The position numbers were made by a program, and so were the translations under genes. This document shows, piece after piece, positions 56,337 through 64,000 of a DNA stretch of 64,000 nucleotides. This DNA is from Karstenula rhodostoma CBS 690.94. Lineage: Eukaryota; Ascomycota; Dothideomycetes; Pleosporales; Didymosphaeriaceae. The notes under the pieces are model-generated. The model had not been told where the DNA came from. It worked only from the letters and a program-made list of their open reading frames with translations, and ran no database searches. The stretch is from the NCBI GenBank assembly GCA_010093485.1, contig MU001497.1, positions 1,799,031 through 1,863,030 on the forward strand, written 5' to 3'. Each line of letters opens with the position of its first letter. Position 1 is the stretch's first letter.

Positions 56337-57033
56337 CTACGCACACCGTCCCCACCCCCTCTGACACCAATTCCCCGCCCCACAAAACGCCTCTCCCCTC
56401 CCACAAAAATTACTCCCAGAACAACACAACCCCCTCTTACACCTCCTCCCCACAATCGGCCCGCACGTCTCGCCCTCGCCCACAGCCGTCCCCGGCCTCC
56501 CCGGCCTCCCCGTCAGCATCGCGGGTTTAGCCACGGAATCGCATTTCCCAAACCCACCCTGGCAGCCCGCCCCGCAGTAGAGTTCTTGGTCCTGGATGTT
56601 ATTTTTCGGCCCGCAGTGGCCCGCCGAGGAGCAGCAGCGGTAGAAGTACCCGCTGGGCCCAGCGCCGGGGCAGGAGATGCCGCCTTGGGCGTGGCCGCAG
56701 ATGTCGATGATGGGGATGGTGGAGGCGTAGGGGGAGGGGGGTTTTGCGGTGGACGAAGTCTTGGTCTTGAGGGTTGTGGTTGTGGTGGTTGGGCTTGCGG
56801 CGCAGGGAGAGCCTTTGCCGGAGAAGGACTTTAGGCAGGTGGTTGGGTCGCAGTGGGCGGCGCTTGTGTTGCACCAGCCGTACTGGCTACCTTTTGTGGG
56901 AGGTCAGGGGGGGGGGGGGGGGGGACGGACAGCATTTTCCTGCCGCGCAGACTGCGTTGTTGTATTTGGGGCCGCAGTTCTGGGCTACGGCGACGGTGGC
57001 CAGGGATAGGAGAGCGAGGGCAGAGGCGCGCAT
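56337..57033 (-). CDS. Secreted chitin-binding protein with three CBM18 (hevein-like) modules
   Basis: Two exons, 57033-56931 and 56890-56337, with a 40-nt intron, give 218 residues. A signal peptide is clear (MRASALALLSLATVAVA, then QNCGPKYNN). Module 1 spans the intron: CGPKYNNAVCAAGKCC joined to SQYGWCNTSAAHCDPTTC, which is the hevein core CCSQYGWC. A Thr/Ser/Pro linker (SPTTTTTTLKTKTSSTAKPP) follows. Module 2 is CGHAQGGISCPG with YRCCSSAGHCGPK and YCGAGCQGGFGKC. Module 3 is ETCGPIVGRRCKRGLCCSGS with FCGRGEAFCGAGNWCQRGWG. The fold binds chitin oligomers through Ser and aromatic side chains. In fungi such proteins act on or shield cell-wall chitin and some are effectors, but that role is inference here. 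Splicing at T|GT...AG|GT restores CCSQYGWC exactly, which fixes the intron. Confidence 0.9.
56891..56930 (-). other. 40-nt intron containing an 18-base homopolymer
   Basis: Donor GTCCGT, then a C run on the minus strand that includes 18 consecutive C (plus strand G at 56907-56924), a CTGAC branch-like sequence, and acceptor ACAAAAG. Removing it joins TGC T to GT AGC and restores the hevein core. Confidence 0.8.
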
Positions 57034-58251
57034 TATGATTATAAAGTAGAAGTAGTGGTGGTGGTAAGAACAGCAATGAAGATGTTGAAAGACTCAGGAC
57101 GTAAAGCGAGTGTACAGTCTGATAGTTGGTAGACAAGCTCCCCCAGCAAAGAAAAAGGTTTCCACTCCGTCCGTCAAGCTCTTCTTACATCCCAGTAGTC
57201 CCAACCACCGCTTTGTTAGCTCTCTTGATGAGAGCCACGTCCCCGGCCCCTACCAGAGACCCCCCTGGAGTTGCGTCAACAACGTCCCTCAAGCGCAGGG
57301 CTAACAGCCCCAGCAGTCATCTAGCTTCCGCTAGCGACGCTCCGAATCTGGCCTTCGGATCCGAACCCCACCCCAAATCGAGCAGCAGCAGGCGCCGAGT
57401 GCGGTGGACTTTTGGCGGCGCACGAGCATTGGGAATGATGGTGTCGCCAGAACAGGGATAACGTTGTTAAAGCGCTCGTCTAATGCGGAAGCGCGCTCCT
57501 TTACGTATCAGAAAAAGGAAATGCCGTGGTAGACTAGTGCTAGAAACCATGCCGGCCTCTACATACACAAATAAACATGAACGTCCTGCGGGTACCCGAG
57601 TGGAGACGAACGACGTTGCGACATCTTGGGCCCCCAGCCCAGCCCAGCCCTCGGTACGCAGTGCGTACTACGCGTCGCCGACCACGAGCAGGCAGCGCCC
57701 CATCGTACAAATTGATCATTTTTACATTCTCGGGCGCGGCGTGCGTCGTTACTTCGTGTCGTCACTCGGCTCCGCGATGTGCACTTTTGCTGCAGGGTGG
57801 GATCTAATCGACATAGGTGCTTTTGACGGGATCACAGCAGGGATTGCAGGCATTTGATGGTTTCCCTGGAACGGGCGGATCGGGGAGTGCGAGTATGCGG
57901 TTGAATGCTATCAGCTGTGAGCATGTCAGGGTGAGCATGATATCGTAGGGTTTATTTTGGATTGGTGCGCCGACGTAGAATTGCGGCTAGGAATATAAGC
58001 GAAGGTTGCATTGTTCGACGTTATTGGAGTATTTCGGCTGATGTGGCGAAACGATGAAACGACATTGGAGGGACTGGTATCATGTGAGGCAGTGTCGTGT
58101 GCCGTTTTCATTGCTCGTTAATCGTCATATCTGCTTTCCAAACTCGTCCATTAGACCCGTCGGTATAATACAGTTGTGCGTATAAGACGCATGCAAATCG
58201 AACCTCCCTTTCGCAAACCGGCAAAGCAAAGCTGCCCAAGTCAGGCAACGT
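57034..58251. other. Intergenic region
   Basis: This is the promoter side of the CBM18 gene and the 3' side of the dehydrogenase. Frames such as 57483-57857 show no domain. No tRNA or other RNA could be supported. Confidence 0.4.
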
Positions 58252-59225
58252 TTACTGTCCAGCCTGGATCAGGTAGCCACCATCGACAGGGATTGTCTGT
58301 AGGAATCATGTCAGCTGTCATCCGCATAGTCTCGAAAAGGTCACCCACCTGTCCGTTGAGGTACTGGCAGCTGGCACAGAACAGCACGGCAGCAGCCATA
58401 TCGCGATCCTTTCCGGGGCGCCCCGAGGGCAGTCCTCCCTTGTGCTCCTTCGGCATCTCGCTCTTCTGGTTATCGTCTCTGCTCTCTCCGGTGGTCATCT
58501 CGCTAGGGAAAACGCCAGGAGCGATGCTGTTCACGCGGATCTTGAAGCCCATCTGCGCGATTTCGGATGAGAGCATCCTATTGAGGTGTATTTGTGCTCC
58601 CTTGCTCGCGTTGTAGCTGTAGTGACCTTGGGAGATCTTGACAAGGCCTGAGATGCTGGTGATGTTGATGACAGTACCGCTGTAGCCATGCTGGTGCTCA
58701 GAAGACTTCTGCAAGAACGGTAGGAACGCCATAGTCATGAGGAAGGGACCGACGACGTTGGTAGTGTAGACTGAGGTCCACTCTTCAACCGAAGTGGGGT
58801 CTAGAAGGTGCTCGCGCATCGCCTCAGGAGTGTCGTGCTTTGTTTCCGTCTTGCCCGGTGCAATACCGGCATTGTTGACGAGGATGTCGAGATACTTCTC
58901 GCGTGACTCAATCTCCTTGAGAATTTCCCTGCCCAAGTTAGCACACCACACGCGTCCCATTACTCGCATAAACTTACTGCACGCCCTCCTTGCTCGATAC
59001 GTCGCCCTGAATCGGAATGATCTGACCAGCAATATCCTTTCCATGCACCTCTGCAACCTTCTCCAGCTTCTCTTCGGTCCTGCCCACAATGTAAACTTTA
59101 GCTCCGTTGACAGCCAGGGCCTGTGTTATCATCAGGCCGATGCCAGATCCGCCACCTGTCACAAGGGCGACCTTGTCCTTGACATTGAACACTTGTCCGA
59201 GCTGTAGATCGGCGTTGTTGGACAT
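58252..59225 (-). CDS. Short-chain dehydrogenase/reductase (classical SDR)
   Basis: Three exons, 59225-58978, 58928-58349 and 58296-58252, give 290 residues. The cofactor-binding motif is TGGGSGIG at residues 23-30, with NNAG at 101-104 and the catalytic serine in NITSISG (174-176). Y188-N-A-S-K192 forms the YxxxK pair. The last exon gives IPVDGGYLIQ, the usual classical SDR end. A short acidic residue pattern does not follow the second strand (IVGRTEEKLEK), where Arg suggests NADP(H) preference. The substrate is unknown, and relatives are often annotated as Rhamnolipid/3-oxoacyl-ACP-type reductases. An upstream in-frame extension (MSTTTTSSTKKNILANARNS, about 59327) could supply a mitochondrial leader, but ATG 59225 fits the family. 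Confidence 0.92.
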
Positions 59226-60856
59226 GTTGTGATATGGGCGTTGGAATTGATTAAGTTTGTGGGTATGTGAGTTTCGTGCGTTTGCGAGGATGTTTTTCTT
59301 GGTGGAGGAGGTTGTGGTGGTTGACATGTATGCGCGTACGACGTGACGAGTGGGTGACGTCAGGCAGATGCGGTGCAAAGAACGCGTCACACGAAAAGGT
59401 TTTATTAAGAGGAGCATCATCTGGGCTCTGCTAGGATGCATTACTAGAGACGAGATACAGATAGCTGCATAGGACGCTGTAAAGAGAAAACCTCGATCGT
59501 GTGTAACCATGACTGGGCATGATATGTTTAGCGGAGAACAACAGTGGACTGCTCGCACAGGCCCCTGCTCAACGCGAGCGTTACGTCATCACTGTCCTGA
59601 TATGCCAGAAAGATTACGCGTTTCTTGCCCAATAGATTAGACAGCTGTGTAGGAAGCGGGTTGTGAAGGGCGCCGTCACGTGTAGGGCACGGCGCTAACC
59701 ACATTGGGAATTGGCTGAGAACAAGTCGGAGACACCCTGCGATGCACTGCAGGTAAAAGGCCCCCGAGTGCAATCATAGCATATCACCGCCATAGCCCTC
59801 TCTATGTCTCAATTGCAAGTGTGCTAGAAGATAAAACTCGGTTTGGAGGGCATTTTCGCACAAAGGAAGCCATCCGTGGATCGTACCCTGAATCAGATTA
59901 CGAGGGTGGTCATAGGTTGGAGCATCTGGTAGTGTTCATGCATGCAATCCGTGGAACAACGGTGGAAAGTCCTCTTTGGGTCGATGGAGGGAATATTCTC
60001 AATACGGGAGAGGATTGTGGTGCAGGGATAAGCCGAAGATATGGTCTCATGCGTGGATCTGAAAGACCTACGTGCGAATGGTCCATTGGGCAAACGATGA
60101 CTGTTCGAGGGTGTTCGTTCGTCGGCCCACGAGCCCGTGAGAGCTTTCCGATGGAGCTCGATTACGAACGCGTGGACCAACAGGTGGATCAGAAGAACAG
60201 ATGCAATCTGGATCTGCGGTGATACTAAGAAACCCTGGACCAGACCGATGGGGCACTGGACCGGAAAGGCTATGTTGAGTAAAGGGGCAGTGACTTGTCC
60301 CTACAAGGATCGGCCAATTGGCAGCCGTCAAAGATATTGCTCGTATGTGGTTGACCATGTGCAGATCCATACATGGGCCGCAAGCCGGTCACTGTACATA
60401 GTACCGAGCAGGCGTTCGGTAGGTTGCGCGGGAGCGTCTGAAGTCGTTTGTATTGATGCACACCTCGGATCTGGGACAAGCTGCCTGCACTGCTGATTTG
60501 CCGCTCGTACACCTCTTGTTGCGTTGGGCAGCCATGCATTGCACATCATAGTGGACTCAGTGCACCGGAAAGGCTATGCGATCAGTGGCATCGGTCGACC
60601 TTCATTCTGCGAATTAATGTCTCGACTTTGGTATGCTGAGAACCCACACATGCATCCCCTCTGATAGTCGAGGACAGCCTCCGACGCCCATTGTGCAAAT
60701 CAAAACCAATCCCGTGTCTATGACCTCTGACTTTTAGCGAACCTGTGTCGCATGCATTATATGAATAGAGAATTCGGCCGTCCAGCAAATGAGTATGTCT
60801 CGGAGCGTTTGGGGAAATCACCCGTGAGGCTTTCCACCAAGCACCAACTCCTTCTC
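59226..60856. other. Intergenic region with short dispersed repeats
   Basis: No supported gene. A plus-strand frame of 133 codons (59821-60222) has no domain. The phrase ACCGGAAAGGCTATG occurs at about 60260 and again at about 60560. Confidence 0.35.
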
Positions 60857-61430
60857 CTACCGGTGCATCGTACATCGATCGAGGGCGTCAAGCAACTCGG
60901 GCCTGTCCCCCAAGGCCTGGCGGGCCTGCTGGTAGGTAAACCACTGTCGCGAGCGCTTGTGCATTTCTGGCCACTGGGCCTCCTGCTTTTCGACGGTCGC
61001 TTCGAAGAAATGATATGAGGCCTTGGGGGCCTGAGCGGTAAGCTGATCGGGTCTCCGCCGCTCGGCAATAAGGCCGAGGTCGTAGGTCACTTTGACGATG
61101 ATGCCGGCCTCTTCCCAGGCTTCGCGTTTGGCGGCATCCTGGGCGGTGGCTTCGTCCGTCTCCCAGCCGCCCTTGGGGAGAACCCAGCCGCCGCGCCGGG
61201 TGGACTGGATGAGGAGCACGTAGTGTTTGTCGGAAGAAAGCGGAACAATGCCGGCGACGAGCCGCTCGCCTTGGGAGCCGTACCCTGGATTCCGGTCAGA
61301 AATCCGAATTGTGAAATGGTCGCAAACCCCAAGCGGCGGCTCGGCGAGGAAAGACGCGATGCAATGGAGACTCACGCTGATTCGTGCGGCCGGTGCGTGA
61401 CTGCATGGGGAGCTGCTGGGCGGCAGCCAT
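60857..61430 (-). CDS. Nudix hydrolase, diphosphoinositol polyphosphate/Ap6A type
   Basis: Two exons, 61430-61376 and 61284-60857, with a 91-nt intron (donor GTGAGT), give 160 residues. Exon 1 supplies MAAAQQLPMQSRTGRTNQ and the splice gives NQRYGSQGERLVAGIVPL. The catalytic Nudix box lies at about residues 57-80 (GGWETDEATAQ then REAWEEAGI), preceded by GGWVLPKGG. This layout, with the SRTGRxNQRY start and WVLPKGGWE, belongs to the Aps1/DIPP branch, which hydrolyses diadenosine polyphosphates and diphosphoinositol polyphosphates. The two metal-binding glutamates (E76, E77) and R72-E73 are present. A single-exon reading starting at GTG 61375 is possible in frame but would lack the conserved N-terminus. 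The gene is divergent from ate1. Confidence 0.92.
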
Positions 61431-62418
61431 GGTGGGCGAGGTTCCTGAAGAAGGCTAACGAGCGACGCAGGTGGCCAGACGGGGGCTCAGGGCGGCACCA
61501 ATGCTCTGGGCAGCGGCGAGGTGCAAAGGAGAGACGGGGCCCCGCAGCGAATGGGGCGTGAGCGAGCACAGCACAGCAAGAGGGCGGGCAGCAAGGCAGG
61601 TGGTGTGGGTGGGCGGCGTGGGCGGTGTTGAAGGGTGAGTCAACGGAGGAACAAGGCTGCGCTCAGTCCCGCGGGGGACGGGGCTGAGGATGGTGGAAAG
61701 ACCTGCGCAGGGAGAAGAAGAGGGCGAGCATCGTGGATTGTGTATGTGTTTTAGGTGATTCGGTCAGGGTCCGTAGTAAAAAATGTGGGAGACTAGGGCC
61801 GGCGGGAGCCCATCACAGCTCGTCGCAGCAGGCGCGCCCGACTGGTCCGTTGCCGCCAAGCGGACGGGCCGACAGGGGGCTTCTTGTACAGAGTCCATAG
61901 CTTCGACCGAGGGCGGGAGAGAGGGACACAGGTGAGCGTTGGAGTTGCATCCGGAGCGCTAGAGCCCAGCGCGCTGCCGTGTGCAGTGTGCAGTGTGCAG
62001 TGTGCAGTGTGCCGTGTGCAGTCGGCGCGGGGCACGCAAGAGGCTTCGTTGCGGCGGCCGGCTCTCGCCATGAATGAATGACGTGGGCCCGGGTGCTCTG
62101 GCGGCCCTGCCCTGCTGGCCATGGGTATATGAAGCTTCGCGGGCGCCCAGTAGCAGGCGCATCTGCGGCCTCGTGAAGACGTGAAGACGCTGATCGGACG
62201 CGGCACGAAAACGACGGCCAGGCCTGCATCTCAGTTCTCCATTCTCCAATCTCCAATCTCCATCGCCTGTCACGCCGGCACGAGACGAGCGAGCCTCCGC
62301 CACCGCCAGGCGTAGCGCACGACACCGTGGTCTGTCTTCTCCAGAGTCCATAACCCTTCGAATCCCCCCGAGCTGCCCCCACCGCCGCCGCGCCCGCTCC
62401 CACGCTTATGCTGCCCTC
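61431..62418. other. Bidirectional region Nudix/ate1
   Basis: This 1-kb GC-rich region lies between two divergent genes. Overlapping frames on both strands are GC shadows. It includes a 7-bp tandem repeat at 61978-62021. Confidence 0.45.
61978..62021. repeat. TGTGCAG tandem repeat
   Basis: About six units of TGTGCAG in a row, one of them with a C substitution. Confidence 0.8.
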
Positions 62419-64000
62419 ATGCAGTCCCTTGTGACGCCCTTCGGTACGTTCTGCTCCAACCACCGGGCTCGTTGGAGGCTCGTGGCCCTCTGCCTGCACC
62501 TGGCTGGCCTCCTGGACGCCGCTGCTTCTGCTCTGTAGAACACGGTCACGGTGCTGATTTCGGTTCCACCGCTAGGCTACAGCGCTGAGTCGTGCGGATA
62601 TTGCAAACATGCCTCCACGGGCCACCGCACCCCCAATTCTCGTAAGTCCATGTCTTGCAACCGTTGCCGTGGGTTGTTGGTTGCATCGCCCAGCGTCCAT
62701 CGACACGGAGCAATTGGCCGCGAAGGATCGCCTGCTTGCCTGCGGCCTTCGCCTTCGTTCCGTGTCAGACCGAGATGAAGGCTCCCTCCCACGTGCCGCA
62801 CCTGCACAATCCCACACACGACAGCCGTGTGTCAGCCTATCCCGGACCGAAGCAAAGCGGGTGCCAAGCGCTTCGTTCCCATTGTGTAGCTGCTGGAGAC
62901 GCTGTCAACCCGCTTCATGAGACGTCACTCCTTCCTTCTCCTTCCTAGCCTGGGAGCCCGCGGGTCAAGTCGGAGCGCGGCAAAAGTCATACCAAGTAAT
63001 TACTGACCGTCATTACATAATCAGGAGCAAGCTACTACTTCTCCTCCAAATCCGTGACGGTGGACGTCTACCAGGGACTGGTGGATCGAGGTTGGAGACG
63101 GTAAGCTCGACAACGCCTGCACGACATCCCGCCGTCGAGCTTTGCTTTTGCTCATCCATCTTCAGATCCGGGACTGTCTTTTACAAGCCCGACGTTCTGC
63201 GGCACTGCTGCCCTCATTACACCATACGGTCCGTCTCTAGCCATGGCTGTCTGCGCCTCTAATTGTCCTCAGCCTGCCCGTAGCGTCTTTTGCACCCACT
63301 AGAGACCATCGGCAGGTCATCAACCGATGGAACAGGTTCGTGCTTGGAGACGAGTACTCGAAAGAGGCTGCTAAGCTGTACCCAAAATCGAAAGCGTGAG
63401 TCCAACACTAGATATTATAGTCATGTTCCTCATCAATGTCCAGGGACAAGGCCAAGCAACGCAACGGTTTTGACTTACCTGGCGCGGTGCACGAGAGCGA
63501 GTATGCAAACACCAAGCGGCCGCCGGAACCTGCACATCGCTTCGAGGTGACACTCGAAGAAGGCAAGTTTACCAAGGAGAAATATGAACTCTTTCACAAT
63601 TACCAGCAACACGTGCACCACGAGAAGCCCTCGGAGATATCTCAAAGCGGCTTCAAGCGCTTCCTCTGCGAATCGCCATTGCAGCGACGAACGGCACAAG
63701 TGAACGGGAAGACACAACAGCTTGGGTCATATCACCAGTGCTACCGGCTAGATGGCCGACTTATCGCAATGGGTGTGTTAGACCTGCTGCCCCACTGCGT
63801 TAGTGGTGTTTACTTCCTCTACCATTCAGATTTTGAAAAATGGAGTTTCGGCAAGCTGAGCGCTCTTCGCGAGGCAATGCTAGCACTAGAAGGTGGCTAC
63901 CAGTACTACTATATGGGTTACTACATCCACTCCTGCGCCAAGATGAGATACAAGGGCGAATATCGGCCGCAGTATGTGCTGGATCCAGAGTCTCTTACTT
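62419..64000 (+). CDS. ate1: Arginyl-tRNA-protein transferase ATE1, 5' part (truncated by window end)
   Basis: Six exons are visible: 62419-62443, 62576-62641, 63025-63100, 63166-63228, 63273-63395 and 63444 to the window end. All junctions keep frame. The N-terminal ATE domain begins MQSLVTPFGYSAESCGYCKH with the cysteine pair C15/C18, then ASYYFSSKSVTVDVYQGLVD and RRSGTVFYKPDVLRHCCPHY. The C-terminal domain gives HRFEVTLEEGKFTKEKYELF, FLCESPL, YHQCYRLDGRLIAMGVLDLL and YYYMGYYIHSCAKMRYKGEY, the ATE1 signature. The enzyme transfers arginine from Arg-tRNA to N-terminal Asp, Glu or oxidised Cys, making N-degrons for Ubr1. It is an aminoacyltransferase of the GNAT-like fold. The intron between exons 2 and 3 is long (383 nt). 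Confidence 0.93.

Noticed and set aside
59821..60222. 133-codon plus-strand frame
   Set aside because: No recognisable domain, no conserved start context, and the minus strand is equally open, so there is not enough support.
61793..62499. Long minus-strand frames in the Nudix/ate1 interval
   Set aside because: They overlap the divergent promoter and contain the heptamer repeat in several frames, as expected of GC-rich noncoding DNA.
1..64000. CRISPR arrays, operons or prokaryotic regulatory sites
   Set aside because: The window is eukaryotic (spliced genes, ribosomal eS8, CLN3, Pex14). No spaced direct-repeat array was seen.

Overview
The window looks like a nuclear chromosome segment of a filamentous ascomycete (Pezizomycotina, most likely a dothideomycete). 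Genes carry short GT-AG introns of about 40-140 nt. Coding regions are GC-rich. The window also holds an LTR retrotransposon reduced to TpA-rich sequence purely by transitions, which is the signature of repeat-induced point mutation (RIP), plus a block of BTB-type genes of the kind expanded in plant-associated dothideomycetes. The class-level assignment is inference.

Layout. 1-3.1 kb: C-terminal end of a GH3 beta-glucosidase, then 40S ribosomal protein S8. 3.8-13.4 kb: one minus-strand gene split in two by an 8,105-bp Ty3/gypsy-type element with two 218-bp LTRs (4770-12874). 14.2-43.1 kb: a conserved, gene-dense GC-rich region carrying ATP synthase OSCP, a RING-finger protein, CLN3/battenin, Rxt3 (Rpd3L deacetylase complex), 6-phosphofructo-2-kinase/fructose-2,6-bisphosphatase, a 12-residue-repeat protein, a small conserved protein with an in-frame stop, a cysteine-motif protein, a GatC-like amidotransferase subunit, alpha-SNAP, an F-box-like protein, a DUF726 hydrolase-like protein, Pex14 and Ies2 (INO80 complex). 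43.4-50.7 kb: accessory block of at least five reading frames interrupted by in-frame stops, nearly all TAA/TAG, with almost no frameshifts. Several are BTB-like. 50.7-54.6 kb: gene-poor, partly AT-rich. 54.6-64 kb: a single-pass membrane protein with PPxY motifs, a secreted three-module chitin-binding (CBM18) protein, a short-chain dehydrogenase, a diphosphoinositol-polyphosphate-type Nudix hydrolase, and the 5' part of arginyl-tRNA-protein transferase (ATE1), which runs off the end.

How the genes relate. The GC-rich parts are ordinary housekeeping chromosome, and neighbours are functionally unrelated, as is usual in fungi. Several pairs are divergent (CLN3/Rxt3, GatC/alpha-SNAP, Pex14/Ies2, Nudix/ATE1). 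The most unusual signals are the retroelement-split gene, the stop-only decay of the 43-51 kb block, two isolated glutamine-to-stop-type nonsense codons inside otherwise intact genes (17832-17834 and 31465-31467), and a 40-nt intron containing an 18-base homopolymer in the chitin-binding gene.

All gene models were built by eye from reading frames and splice consensus. No alignment or expression evidence was available.
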